64,000 nucleotides of DNA, taken from the IMG/VR virus record IMGVR_UViG_3300020438_005666, positions 1 through 64,000 of that record; one strand, given 5' to 3'. The stretch is from a virus. The notes under the pieces are model-generated. The model was not told where the DNA came from, ran no database searches, and saw only the letters and a program-made list of their open reading frames with translations. Numbering within the stretch: position 1 is the first letter of the stretch; each line of letters starts with the position of its first letter. This document shows, piece after piece, positions 1-9,771 of this stretch. The position numbers were made by a program, and so were the translations under genes.

Positions 1-112
1 CAACTCCACCAGCACCACCAGCTCCACCAACTCCGCCAGCACCACCAACTCCGCCAGCACCACCAACTCCGCCAGCACCACCAACTCCACCAACTCCACC
101 CACACCTACTGT
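1..112 (+). repeat. Tandem 18-bp repeat coding for Pro-rich hexapeptides
   Basis: About five to six imperfect copies of an 18-base unit encode T-P-P-A-P-P blocks inside the giant adhesin frame. The unit length is a multiple of three, so copy-number change would keep the frame. The array runs off the left edge, so its full length is unknown. Confidence 0.85.
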
Positions 113-3100
113 TCATCAAATTGTTACTACAGCGACTCCTGATCCACAATTTCCATTCTCAATTACAACATCCCCTAGCATAGGAACTAATAAGCTTCTT
201 ACTTTGGGGTTATCCTTCTCTAATATTATTGACTTAAATGAATTATCACTATCATTATTAGATGTTAGTACTGTACCATCTACAGATTTTGCTACAGATT
301 ATGCTAACGATGCCATTATTGATTCTATAGACATTGACACACCAATATCATTTGATGGAGATGCAATTATAGACTTCTCAATAGATGATACAGAAAATAA
401 TATTACCAAAGCAGAGTTCAATAACTTAAAAGTATTTCGTATAAAAGAAGATACTTTAGAACTTACAGACGTAACAGTTAATAGTGGTTCATATATTCGT
501 GATTTTGAAACAAAAAAGATATCCGCACAAGTTGATGAATTTAGTTTATTTTATATAGTAAGTCAACGCATTTCTAGAGATACAACATTAAACAAAGGAT
601 CGGATGTATCTGCTAATTTTTCTTATTCTGATTATTTCATTGATTCTATTGACTTAAATTTTGATGAAATTACTAATTCTGGCGACTTAGAAATACAAAC
701 CGATTACGATTTGCCAGACATTGAACCAATCACAGAATACAATTTGATAGGCAGCGCCTCTGCTGTAAATCTTACAGCTACCGCAAATTTCTCAGGTAGC
801 GTAATAGTAACATTTAACTTAAAAAACAATATAACTAAATCAGAGTTTGATAGTCTTAAAATATTCCACAAAGATGAGTATGGTATTACAGATGCAACTA
901 TCGAACATGGAGATTACGTTCGTAACTTTGCAAATAAAACGATATCTGTTAATATTAGTAGTTTTAGTTCATTATACTTAGTTACCAACCCTACTGATCA
1001 AAGCACAGTTTCATTTAATCCTATTAAAGATGGACTTACGCTTTTTTATGATCCTGAGCTTTCGCAAAACCCACCTCCTGATTCTTTGCGAAACCGACCC
1101 CTTGAAAATTATACTACTACCACTCCGACCCCTACTTCATCATTTGAAGATTGTTTTGATCTTGTTGATACGACAGGAACTAAGACAAATTATTGTGTAG
1201 ACCTATCTGAGTATCAGATATACGATTGGAGTGGTAATGGATATCATGGTAAGTTTGATAGCACTTTTGCGACAGGTGATGACGATCCTCCTTGGACACT
1301 ACCCTCCTATGCTTCAGATAATAGTTATATTCAACTACCCGGATGGGGAGGTCATATCGATATACCACAGTCTTCTAGAGCTATTGATTTATCTATACTT
1401 CCAAGTGAGCAACCTGAGTATGCAGACAATCCGATTACGGATGTTAATATACACGGAGATATTTACCATCCAGCTGGTGGATGCACATTAAATTTTGTAG
1501 TTTATAGATTTTATGATGGTGGAATATTATTCGACACATCCAACTATGATAGCTCAATTGCTGTTCAAGAATATGAATCTAGATTCTTTGGTGACAAACG
1601 AGGTTATTTGATAGGATCAACCGATGACATAGCAAGAAAATTTAATCCCGATGGGTCAAGTAAAGATTATGACGACAGCTGTAGTTATAGAGATCCACAA
1701 TCGGGTCTGCTTTTTAGTCCAAATTATTTTCAAACAGCTTTCTACACAACGAATCTATATGATGGTAGTAGAGTAACTAATGAACCACAATTTGATATGG
1801 ATAGAGAAAAATGGTATAATATTACTATTGTTGTAAGCAAAGAAGGTATAGTTAAATATTATAAAAATTGTGAATTTATAGGTGAAGAAACATGGTATGG
1901 ATATTCAGAATGTAATATTAATGCAGCCGGTTCTGATGCTGTTGCTAATAAACTATTAGGTCATTTTTACTTTAGTCGGATAGGCACCAGCTTTCAGGGT
2001 AGGGTTGGTCCAATATTACTGTATGATAAAGCATTAAGTGATGCTGAAATTAAACACAACCATAATGAAATTGTGAAGACAGGACGATATCCAGATATTA
2101 ATTCTTGTGTCACACCAACAACCCCAACTACAACAACAACCCCCACTACAGTAACCCCAACTCCATATATTTTTCCTAGTATAGTAACAGATGATTTAGA
2201 ATGCTTTATAGATCCACTATCTTATGATCCTAACGCTAGTGCTTATGGTAATTATTTATTAGATCTAACACCCGGTAAAGCTGTTGGTGAGAGATATGAT
2301 GCACAGTTAATAAACTGGCCTATATTCTCTAATGATTTTAGTTACTTAACATTTAATGGATCTTCACAAAGTTTAGATTTTGATATTAATACTGTAACTG
2401 GAAATGATTTAACGCTTAGTAGAGCTGGTAGCACAATCAGTTTTGTTATTAGAAATTTTAACCCTAGTAATTTCATATATGGAAGATCTCATAATAAATC
2501 ATATATACAATTAGATAGTAATCAAGTTAAAGGTGAAACAGACGTTAATCTAAATACATTTAACGGGCCTACTACTTCTTTTAATAGTAATCAATGGTCT
2601 GTTTACACAATTGTATTTGATAATAATAAAGCTTATCATTATAAAGATTGTTTCCTTTTGGGAGAAACATCAGACTATGGAAGAGATGCTGCTATAGCTA
2701 CAACTAATGAACTTGAAGACAGCCTAACTATATCACATATAGGACGAGCAACTAACTATGCCGGAGCTTATGATGGTGAACTGGGTCCTTTCTTAGTATA
2801 TGACAAAGCATTAAATGTTAACGAAATACAGACTAATGTGAATGCGTTGTTAAGTCGATATCAATTAAGTTGTGCCACCACAGAACTTACTCCTGCTACA
2901 CCAACACCAGCAACAGAACCTCCATTTGAAAATTGTTCAGAAGATAGTCGTTACGTTAGACTATTTAAAGATCATGATAGTATTACTATTGCATGGGCTG
3001 TTGATTTATCAGTTATAACAGATTTTGGTCTTAATGCTTTATATGATGACGACCCTCCAGGGAAATGCGATGCTACTAGATATGGTATATCCATAGCAAC

Positions 3101-6100
3101 TAATCAAGCTTCTGATCACGTATATGGCATGGCACACATGGTTACAAAATGTATTGATTTATCTCCTGACGGCAATAGTTTTACAGGAAATGACACTACA
3201 GGCTGTTATGTTGATGCAGACAATTGGTCTGTTACCCATGGTTTTCAATCTTGGGATGATATTCCTATCTTGAAGGTGGACTCCTCAAATGTTCCTTCTA
3301 GATATAGAAAGTTTTTATCTGGATTTGGTTCAGATTTAGGTAATATACCTAATGATTGGAGATTTTTTATTGTAACTATTAATTTAGAAAGATTTTTTGG
3401 GACTATAGATAATCAACTTTCTCATGTCAATAATCTTTTGGTAGATAAAGATTGTGCTCACAGCAGTAATTCTAATTATTCTTATTCGGATAATGCAACA
3501 CCAACGCCAATATATACAACGCCTATAGATTGTTCATGCTGTACATTCCCAGGAGAAGATTTTTCAGGACGCAACTACATTGTCAAAATATTTAGTGATA
3601 AAGGCAATAGTAGTATCAAAAAAGATATTTATGAACAAACTATATATGATTCTGATGGACCCATTAATCAAGTAGATCCTTTAAGATTTTCTAATGATAA
3701 AAGCTATAATCCTTCAGGCACTATTAGAGACACCAAAGGATTAAGTAGTACTAAACAGTCTCCAACAGCACACATATTAGATAGTGTTAAATTTAAAGCA
3801 GAAACCTATAAAACTTCAGGTTCAGCGACTAATCAATTAAGAACAAAAATTATTTATCAAATTGCAGAACCCATTATTAATTTATCAAGTGTCATTTTGG
3901 AAAATCATTGGACTACAATACTTGGTGATTCTGGAGAATTTGCTGAATTACAATGGCAATCTAGTTTTGGTAGTGATTGGGAAAGTTCGGATGATTTACC
4001 AGGAAGTAATAACTTACTAAATTTTGATGTAGCTAGTTTGGTAGGTGAATATAGAAATGGACAAAATATTTATACTCAAACTATTACCTATATAGTAAAC
4101 GAGATGTTTATATTAGATCCAACTTACAACTTTAGGGCTGTGACAACATACAACGCTCCAAATCCTATAGGTCCTCAAAAAACATCATCAGCACAAATAT
4201 ATCCTGAAGTAATATATTTAGCAATACAAGAAATAGACGGATGTTGTAATGAAGTAAATTCTATTAAATATGTTCAATATATTGATAATGAATATGCTGC
4301 TAAGTATTGGACTGAAGAAATTTTTAGTACGCATAATACAACAGCTTACATAGACGATCCAAAATATTATATTTATATTAAACAGTTTCAAAACTATGGT
4401 GGTAGTTATGAAGATCAAAATTTTTGCGCTCGTGCTTGGTTAGTCGATGCTTCTGACTTACCAGCAGATGCTATAATTTATTATAAAGCTACCTTAGATA
4501 GTAGTTCGTCTCAAGACTCATATGTTAGTTGTGAGTTCTGTTTAACAGATCATATGTTACACTCTAGCACATGTCCGCCAACTCCTACAACAACTACCAC
4601 AACAATCTTAACTTCTACACCTACACCTACACCTACACCTACACCTACACCACTACTTTTTGCTGATACCACTACAAAAACGACAACCACCACGACAGTC
4701 ACGACAACCGCAACGACACCAACGCCAGGACCGAACCCTTGTTATCATAGAATGTATTTACAACCATGCGTGGAGCCTACACCTACCCCGAACCCAATAA
4801 CTTACTGGGTGGAAAACATCACCTTAAAAGATCCTAATGAAAATGCAACATCGCCAACACCGGTTACCGTTAATGCTTGTGAATATATTGCAATACTTTT
4901 ATATGATCCAACTACTCCATCAGCATCTTATTCAAATCTATATGACTATGTTGGTTTCTATGCAATAGACTCTAATTCATGTGTAGCTATGTATAGAAAT
5001 GATGTCATCTCTAAAAACCAATTAGACACCCTCGATCCTAGCACTAATGTAATTATTGAAAACTTAATAGTAGAAGCTCAACATTATGATGAAGGGGTAT
5101 GTTTACAAAAACATTGCCCTCAAACAACAACAACAACAACAACAACATTTCCAGTAATTGAAACCACAACCACAACAACTACTCCAACAACTACAACTAC
5201 AACTGCCACAACAACACCAACTACAAAAACCCCAACAACCCCAACAACCCCCACAACAGGAACTCAAGAGACAGCTAGGATAACTACAGAAACAACAGCA
5301 ACCGTTGGCGATATTGCCATAACCACGCCTATTATATTTCCGACATTTACAGCAACACCATTGCTATGTTGCGCAACCATTATTACTCCCGAAGCTATTG
5401 ATGAAGAACCTATTCCCCCCAATTATTTTGCTGGCTGTATAGAACAACCATCAGATGCTAATCAAACCGACTTAGAATCTGTTTTTGTTGATGACTATAC
5501 TCATTGTCAAATTTCTGACAGCATAGGTCTCGAAAATCAAAGTTACTGCTCAGAATTTGAGGCAATTAGACAATGCGAAGCTGATTATTATATAGATATA
5601 TGCGGAGGGGCTATAGAGGAACAGCATTATGGAAATAATGTTGGATATTACGCCAGATGTATTGATGATGAAACAGGAGCAACTGATCAATGTTGGCCAT
5701 TATCTAGAATGTACTGTCCGCCATGCGATCAATGTGACGGTAATGGAGACCCTTGGGCCTTCCTCGGTTGTATAACTGATACAGACAGAAATAGAGGAAG
5801 AATAGGTACAGGACAAGATGGTACATGTCCATTTTTTGGTAGCTTAGATGGTAATACACAATGTTCTGTATTTGAGCTGATAGGATCTTGTTTAAAAGAT
5901 AAATGCGAAAATGACGAGGGTTGTGACGATTGTAGCTTTAATCCTGCAGGCTTCTATGCTTTATGCAAAAGGGGTACTGTTGATACCTGTGTTGCTTTAG
6001 GTAGTTACAGCTGTTGTACTACCTTAGACACAAAAACAGGCTGTGGAGACGGAGAAAGCTTTGAACCCGGACATGTAATATTACCACTATCTTCGGAGGG

Positions 6101-6497
6101 TGCTCAGAATCCATCTGCTATAAAACTGAAAATACCCCTAACAGCAGCATCTTCAGCTAATAAAAACTCTTATACCTATAGTGGCGGCCGTATCAGAGTT
6201 CCTTCTTCCACCAACAATCTCTTGTCCTCCAATTCAGACATTACTGTGCTTAGTGTAAATGGAACATCTCCATTTAGAACAGGTTTCCAAATAGATAAAT
6301 TAATAGTAGAATTAGATAATCTCACAGGACTCTTAACCTGTACATTTGATGCTGCATTATTTTATTGTGGTCCTAACTATGATACAAATTCTAATGATTT
6401 ATATCTTTGCCCTCCAGAAACATTTAAAGCCGATATTGATGGTGGTGGTAAATGTATTAATTGTGGTGATATTGATACTGTTGTTATAGGAGGGTAG
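1..6497 (+). CDS. Giant modular adhesin/fibre-like protein, 5' end outside window
   Basis: The frame is open from base 3 with no stop, so the gene begins upstream; at least 2164 residues are visible. A Pro/Ala/Thr repeat (bases 1-112) is followed by two copies of a roughly 65-residue beta-type module (about 365-560 and 790-990), then two LamG/concanavalin-like modules (about 1150-2095 and 2190-2870), each ending in a YDKAL motif typical of LamG proteins. Further modules of unknown fold follow, separated by Thr/Pro linkers at about 1111-1145, 2107-2170, 2887-2925, 4573-4735 and 5122-5265. The end (5360-6060) is Cys-rich and may be disulfide or metal stabilised. No signal peptide or membrane anchor is visible in the part present. 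Best guess is a phage tail fibre or virion surface adhesin that binds glycans; a host-type adhesin is less likely given the dense phage neighbours. Confidence 0.75.
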   Translation, partial: TPPAPPAPPTPPAPPTPPAPPTPPAPPTPPTPPTPTVHQIVTTATPDPQFPFSITTSPSIGTNKLLTLGLSFSNIIDLNELSLSLLDVSTVPSTDFATDYANDAIIDSIDIDTPISFDGDAIIDFSIDDTENNITKAEFNNLKVFRIKEDTLELTDVTVNSGSYIRDFETKKISAQVDEFSLFYIVSQRISRDTTLNKGSDVSANFSYSDYFIDSIDLNFDEITNSGDLEIQTDYDLPDIEPITEYNLIGSASAVNLTATANFSGSVIVTFNLKNNITKSEFDSLKIFHKDEYGITDATIEHGDYVRNFANKTISVNISSFSSLYLVTNPTDQSTVSFNPIKDGLTLFYDPELSQNPPPDSLRNRPLENYTTTTPTPTSSFEDCFDLVDTTGTKTNYCVDLSEYQIYDWSGNGYHGKFDSTFATGDDDPPWTLPSYASDNSYIQLPGWGGHIDIPQSSRAIDLSILPSEQPEYADNPITDVNIHGDIYHPAGGCTLNFVVYRFYDGGILFDTSNYDSSIAVQEYESRFFGDKRGYLIGSTDDIARKFNPDGSSKDYDDSCSYRDPQSGLLFSPNYFQTAFYTTNLYDGSRVTNEPQFDMDREKWYNITIVVSKEGIVKYYKNCEFIGEETWYGYSECNINAAGSDAVANKLLGHFYFSRIGTSFQGRVGPILLYDKALSDAEIKHNHNEIVKTGRYPDINSCVTPTTPTTTTTPTTVTPTPYIFPSIVTDDLECFIDPLSYDPNASAYGNYLLDLTPGKAVGERYDAQLINWPIFSNDFSYLTFNGSSQSLDFDINTVTGNDLTLSRAGSTISFVIRNFNPSNFIYGRSHNKSYIQLDSNQVKGETDVNLNTFNGPTTSFNSNQWSVYTIVFDNNKAYHYKDCFLLGETSDYGRDAAIATTNELEDSLTISHIGRATNYAGAYDGELGPFLVYDKALNVNEIQTNVNALLSRYQLSCATTELTPATPTPATEPPFENCSEDSRYVRLFKDHDSITIAWAVDLSVITDFGLNALYDDDPPGKCDATRYGISIATNQASDHVYGMAHMVTKCIDLSPDGNSFTGNDTTGCYVDADNWSVTHGFQSWDDIPILKVDSSNVPSRYRKFLSGFGSDLGNIPNDWRFFIVTINLERFFGTIDNQLSHVNNLLVDKDCAHSSNSNYSYSDNATPTPIYTTPIDCSCCTFPGEDFSGRNYIVKIFSDKGNSSIKKDIYEQTIYDSDGPINQVDPLRFSNDKSYNPSGTIRDTKGLSSTKQSPTAHILDSVKFKAETYKTSGSATNQLRTKIIYQIAEPIINLSSVILENHWTTILGDSGEFAELQWQSSFGSDWESSDDLPGSNNLLNFDVASLVGEYRNGQNIYTQTITYIVNEMFILDPTYNFRAVTTYNAPNPIGPQKTSSAQIYPEVIYLAIQEIDGCCNEVNSIKYVQYIDNEYAAKYWTEEIFSTHNTTAYIDDPKYYIYIKQFQNYGGSYEDQNFCARAWLVDASDLPADAIIYYKATLDSSSSQDSYVSCEFCLTDHMLHSSTCPPTPTTTTTTILTSTPTPTPTPTPTPLLFADTTTKTTTTTTVTTTATTPTPGPNPCYHRMYLQPCVEPTPTPNPITYWVENITLKDPNENATSPTPVTVNACEYIAILLYDPTTPSASYSNLYDYVGFYAIDSNSCVAMYRNDVISKNQLDTLDPSTNVIIENLIVEAQHYDEGVCLQKHCPQTTTTTTTTFPVIETTTTTTTPTTTTTTATTTPTTKTPTTPTTPTTGTQETARITTETTATVGDIAITTPIIFPTFTATPLLCCATIITPEAIDEEPIPPNYFAGCIEQPSDANQTDLESVFVDDYTHCQISDSIGLENQSYCSEFEAIRQCEADYYIDICGGAIEEQHYGNNVGYYARCIDDETGATDQCWPLSRMYCPPCDQCDGNGDPWAFLGCITDTDRNRGRIGTGQDGTCPFFGSLDGNTQCSVFELIGSCLKDKCENDEGCDDCSFNPAGFYALCKRGTVDTCVALGSYSCCTTLDTKTGCGDGESFEPGHVILPLSSEGAQNPSAIKLKIPLTAASSANKNSYTYSGGRIRVPSSTNNLLSSNSDITVLSVNGTSPFRTGFQIDKLIVELDNLTGLLTCTFDAALFYCGPNYDTNSNDLYLCPPETFKADIDGGGKCINCGDIDTVVIGG
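4615..4650 (+). repeat. Hexanucleotide repeat (CTACAC)6
   Basis: Six perfect copies of CTACAC encode alternating Thr-Pro in a linker of the giant adhesin. It keeps the reading frame if units are gained or lost. Confidence 0.85.
5122..5262 (+). repeat. ACA-rich low-complexity Thr linker
   Basis: A run of AAC/ACA triplets and related codons encodes a nearly pure Thr/Pro stretch that separates a globular module from the Cys-rich C-terminal part of the giant adhesin. This composition resembles mucin-like, O-glycosylated linkers. Confidence 0.75.
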
Positions 6498-6509
6498 GGA
6501 CTTAAAACT

Positions 6510-7601
6510 ATGCGATACGATTACTTAATAGTTGGGTCTGGCTTATTCGGCTCTACTTTTGCAAATTTAGCCAATGCAGATAATAAAAGATGTTTAATTA
6601 TAGAAAAAAGAGAACATCCTTTTGGTAATTGTTACACAAAAAAACAACATGAAATAGATGTTCATCAATATGGTCCACATATTTTTCACACTAATTCTAA
6701 TAAAATATGGAAATACGTAAATCAATTTAGTGAATTTAATAGTTATATAAACAGTCCTAAAGTTAATTATGGGGATACTCTATATTCTTTTCCTATAAAC
6801 CTAATGACATTACAACAGCTATGGGGAGTTAACACGCCCAAAGAAGCTTCGGATAAATTAGAAAAAGAAAAACTTAATATTACTAAACCTACAAATTTAG
6901 AAGAGTGGATTCTGTCTCAAGTAGGAGAAGAAATATATTATACATTTATATATGGATACACAAAGAAGCAATGGGGTACTGAGCCTAAAAATTTACCAAC
7001 ATTTATTATCAGAAGATTGCCTATAAGATTGAATTTTAATGATAATTATTATTTTGATAAATATCAAGGTATTCCAGAAAATGGTTATTCAAGCATGATG
7101 TCTAATATGATAGAAAAAACAGAAGTTGTATTGAATACAGATTATTTTGCTAAAAGAGATTATTGGGATAGTTTAGCTAAAAAGATTGTATACACAGGTG
7201 CGATAGATGATTTTTTCAATCAAAAATATGGCACTTTAGATTATAGAAGTTTGAAATTTCAGCATGAAGTATTAACCGACACTCTTGATTATCAAGGTAA
7301 CGCTATTATTAATTATACAGATTATGACGTTCCGTACACAAGAATTATAGAGCATAAACATTTTAATTTTGGTAAACAAAAAGATACTGTAATCACCAAA
7401 GAGTATCCTCAAGACTTTAATAAAAAAACCGAAAAATACTATCCTATAAATAATAAAGTGAACAACGACCTGTATGACAAGTATAAAAATGAAACTAAAA
7501 ACTTATCATCCAAATATCTATTTGGTGGTAGATTAGCAGAATATAAATATTATGATATGCATCAAATTATAGGCTCTGCGATGAGTAAATATGAAACATA
7601 A
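6510..7601 (+). CDS. glf: UDP-galactopyranose mutase
   Basis: This enzyme interconverts UDP-galactopyranose and UDP-galactofuranose using reduced FAD, supplying Galf for surface glycans. The 363-residue length matches the bacterial family (about 367). Residues 9-14 (GSGLFG) are the FAD-binding glycine motif, followed by the acidic end of the second strand (IIEKR). GPHIFH at 55-60 is a family signature, and FxYGYTKKQWG near 147-157 is the conserved active-site region. The gene follows the giant adhesin by 12 bp and overlaps the next glycosyltransferase, so they are likely cotranscribed. A phage copy suggests the phage makes or changes a Galf-containing glycan. The family call is very secure; the acceptor is unknown. 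Confidence 0.95.
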   Translation: MRYDYLIVGSGLFGSTFANLANADNKRCLIIEKREHPFGNCYTKKQHEIDVHQYGPHIFHTNSNKIWKYVNQFSEFNSYINSPKVNYGDTLYSFPINLMTLQQLWGVNTPKEASDKLEKEKLNITKPTNLEEWILSQVGEEIYYTFIYGYTKKQWGTEPKNLPTFIIRRLPIRLNFNDNYYFDKYQGIPENGYSSMMSNMIEKTEVVLNTDYFAKRDYWDSLAKKIVYTGAIDDFFNQKYGTLDYRSLKFQHEVLTDTLDYQGNAIINYTDYDVPYTRIIEHKHFNFGKQKDTVITKEYPQDFNKKTEKYYPINNKVNNDLYDKYKNETKNLSSKYLFGGRLAEYKYYDMHQIIGSAMSKYET

Positions 7602-8526
7602 ATGCATTCTTTTACTTTCTCTATACTCATTAAATAGATTAGAAGAAATATCTAAATTATTAAATCATATAAAATATTTAGATGTTGATTTATCTATAGG
7701 AGAACATAATAGAAATAGTACATCTTTACTAAATTTTATTAATCAATATTCTAATAGAATTAAAAATATAAATTTTCATCCAAACTATGGAGTAGATATA
7801 GCTCCTTTTATACATCAAATTTCTAAAATAAACCATGAAGATTATCCATATTTTATTAAATTACACTCTAAAGAATCTAAATGGGGAGGTAGCTTCCATG
7901 TTGATTGGGGGAGTGTGCTGATTGACACTTATATCGGCAGTCTCTTTAATTTTGATAATAATTTAAAAATTTTAAAAAATAAACATATTGGAATGATTTC
8001 TCACAGCTTTTTAAAACTAAAAAATAAAGAAGGTAATAATTCTAATAAAATAAACTATTTATGTAGTTTACTAAATATAGATTATGATAAAACAAAAAAA
8101 GGTTTATTCAGCGCTGGGTCTATGTTTATGTCAAAAACAAAAATATTTCAAAAATATTTTAATGATAAAATAGATACTCTAGATATACTACTCAGCAATG
8201 AGATTGGAAAAGTACATGATGGTAATTCTAATACAGGTACCTATTGTCATTCTCTTGAAAGAATTTTCGGATATCTAATACAAAATGAAAATCTAAAAAT
8301 ACATGGCAATATTTGCAAAACTATACCTATTTTTAATGAACAATATAAAAGATTACATCTAGTAATTATGTATAATAATTTTTGTTATTTAAAAGAAGAT
8401 TTAAACATATACGGAAATCTTATAGATAATCAACAAAATAATTTAAAAATTCAATGGTTGCATCTTGAGGATAAACCATTAATAGAATATATAATTATGA
8501 ATAATAAGCTTATGAGAAAGACATAA
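7591..8526 (+). CDS. RgpF-like (rhamnan synthesis F type) glycosyltransferase
   Basis: The protein has 311 residues. NYGVDIAPF at 65-73 and FIKLHSKES at 88-96 are the two hallmark motifs of the RgpF/rhamnan-synthesis-F family, in which N-RG-D-AP-L and K-HTKKS equivalents occur. Proteins of this family build rhamnose-containing cell-wall polysaccharides. The start overlaps the end of glf by 11 bp. A second member with the same two motifs lies at 29047-30732. Substrate and acceptor cannot be told from sequence. AT content is very high (many Asn, Ile, Lys), as in its neighbours. Confidence 0.75.
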   Translation: MKHKCILLLSLYSLNRLEEISKLLNHIKYLDVDLSIGEHNRNSTSLLNFINQYSNRIKNINFHPNYGVDIAPFIHQISKINHEDYPYFIKLHSKESKWGGSFHVDWGSVLIDTYIGSLFNFDNNLKILKNKHIGMISHSFLKLKNKEGNNSNKINYLCSLLNIDYDKTKKGLFSAGSMFMSKTKIFQKYFNDKIDTLDILLSNEIGKVHDGNSNTGTYCHSLERIFGYLIQNENLKIHGNICKTIPIFNEQYKRLHLVIMYNNFCYLKEDLNIYGNLIDNQQNNLKIQWLHLEDKPLIEYIIMNNKLMRKT

Positions 8527-8781
8527 ATGATAAAATGGATTAAAAAAGTTTTAAGGTTTTTCTACGCTTTTTTCTGGCACTGTATAGAGGGATTTCCTAC
8601 ATGTAATACAGAAGAAATTTTAGAAAGGTATAACACTTGCACTAATTGTGAAGAATTTAATAAAAAGAAATCTATATGTAATATTTGCGGTTGCAATTTA
8701 AGTAATCGTAAAGAATTTATGAATAAATTAGCCTGGGCAGATCAAGAATGCCCTTTAAAAAAATGGCTAGCTAAAGAATAA
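8527..8781 (+). CDS. Small zinc-ribbon protein
   Basis: An 84-residue protein with a hydrophobic, aromatic N-terminus (residues 8-20) and two cysteine pairs, C38/C41 and C51/C54, plus C56 and C75. This spacing fits a zinc ribbon. The start directly abuts the stop of the RgpF-like gene. Short Cys-rich proteins like this often sit beside glycosyltransferase genes in phage genomes, but I do not know the function. It is the last gene before a strong promoter at 8786. Confidence 0.6.
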   Translation: MIKWIKKVLRFFYAFFWHCIEGFPTCNTEEILERYNTCTNCEEFNKKKSICNICGCNLSNRKEFMNKLAWADQECPLKKWLAKE

Positions 8782-8785
8782 TCAT

Positions 8786-8814
8786 TTGACTCATTGCTCT
8801 CTATCTGTTATTAT
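8786..8814 (+). promoter_or_regulatory. Sigma-70 type promoter TTGACT-17-TATTAT
   Basis: The -35 box TTGACT (8786-8791) and -10 box TATTAT (8809-8814) are separated by an ideal 17 bases. It lies in the 62-bp gap ahead of the macro-domain gene, whose start has a GGAG ribosome site. The predicted start point is near 8821. Confidence 0.7.
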
Positions 8815-8831
8815 AAAGAAAACAACAGATA
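8802..8831. repeat. Inverted repeat TATCTGTT-N14-AACAGATA overlapping promoter
   Basis: Two perfect 8-base arms (8802-8809 and 8824-8831) flank the -10 box and predicted start point. It could be an operator in DNA. In RNA reading through from upstream it could form a hairpin just before the GGAG site at 8833-8836. Confidence 0.55.
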
Positions 8832-8843
8832 TGGAGTTGACAT

Positions 8844-9398
8844 ATGTCTGCAATTAAAGATAAAGTACATCACAATATATCGATTATTAACAAAAAATAT
8901 GACTTAATAAGTGATGCTAAAGAAACTCTGTTAAACTCCAACAATTCAGTGTTAGTGTTAAATATATGCAACAATATGAATACTTATGGAGCTGGTTTTA
9001 ATAAAGTTATTTCGCAACATTTTCCTATAGCAAAAGAGAATTATCATTTAATTGGTTCAACAAAATTAAGAACATCGCTAGGGCATACTCAGTTTGTCAA
9101 AGTCGCTATAGACAAAAAATACAAAAATGAAATTATTGTAGCTAATATGATATGCCAAACAGGTATAATGTCATCTACAAATCCTAGACCTATTAATTAT
9201 TGTTTTTTGGGATTATGCTTGGCTAAAGTACAAAGTTATGTTAAGCAATATATGTCAGAGAATGATTTATCAATCAAAATTATGTCTCCTAAATTTCATG
9301 GAAACGTGACCGGTGCTAATTGGTCTTTTGTATACGAATTAATAATGGATACTATCAGAAAACCCCAACATACATATATTTATGAATCTTATAATTGA
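8844..9398 (+). CDS. Macro-domain (ADP-ribose-binding) protein
   Basis: The protein has 184 residues, essentially one macro domain. Residues 41-61 (I-C-N-N-M-N-T-Y-GAGF ... FP) match the family signature in which Asn residues and the GAGF loop bind the ADP-ribose distal ribose and diphosphate; Y67 follows as usual. A further loop near residues 151-157 (G-N-V-T-GANW) resembles the second phosphate loop. Such proteins bind or hydrolyse ADP-ribose derivatives such as ADP-ribose-1''-phosphate or mono-ADP-ribose on proteins. It is the first gene after its own promoter at 8786, and a deoxyribosyltransferase-like gene follows two genes later. A role in NAD or ADP-ribose metabolism, possibly against host defence, is inference. 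Confidence 0.7.
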   Translation: MSAIKDKVHHNISIINKKYDLISDAKETLLNSNNSVLVLNICNNMNTYGAGFNKVISQHFPIAKENYHLIGSTKLRTSLGHTQFVKVAIDKKYKNEIIVANMICQTGIMSSTNPRPINYCFLGLCLAKVQSYVKQYMSENDLSIKIMSPKFHGNVTGANWSFVYELIMDTIRKPQHTYIYESYN

Positions 9399-9771
9399 AA
9401 AAATTGAATGGCTTAAAAATAGATTTTTATTTAAATATAAAGAGACAGAATCTTCTCAAAGCATATCGAATGTTAAAGAAATAATAAATATTTTTAATGA
9501 TATTAAAGATATGAATATAGAAGAAGTCAAATTAGACAATATACTCTCTAAATATTATTTTGGTTTTACAGATACTCAAGAGGATGTAATCACTAAAGAA
9601 ACTGATTTTAATTATGGTTATACAAAAGAAGAAAAAGATAAGATTAGACTAGACATTCATAATATATATCAAGATATTTTATGCTCTATTGTTCAAATAC
9701 AGCAAACCCCTAAAGAAAAAATAACTACTCTAAAAGATATAGATTTTACTATAGAGATCCCTAATGAATGA
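9382..9771 (+). CDS. Hypothetical protein, acidic and helical
   Basis: The product has 129 residues, is rich in Lys, Glu, Asp and Ile, and shows no membrane segment or recognisable motif. The start overlaps the macro-domain gene by 17 bases and the end overlaps the next gene by 8 bases, so the three are surely translated from one mRNA. I do not recognise the family. Confidence 0.6.
   Translation: MNLIIEKIEWLKNRFLFKYKETESSQSISNVKEIINIFNDIKDMNIEEVKLDNILSKYYFGFTDTQEDVITKETDFNYGYTKEEKDKIRLDIHNIYQDILCSIVQIQQTPKEKITTLKDIDFTIEIPNE

Noticed and set aside
1-112. CRISPR-like array
   Set aside because: The repeat is a directly adjacent 18-bp coding repeat without unique spacers and stays in frame with the giant adhesin.
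4218-4418. Minus-strand and shifted-frame open frames of 60-90 codons inside large genes
   Set aside because: They lie wholly within well-supported genes, lack ribosome sites and have no recognisable protein features; high AT content makes such frames common.
204-6497. Giant adhesin starting at base 204
   Set aside because: The codon there is TTG inside an uninterrupted frame that runs to the window edge and encodes the Pro repeat, so it is internal.
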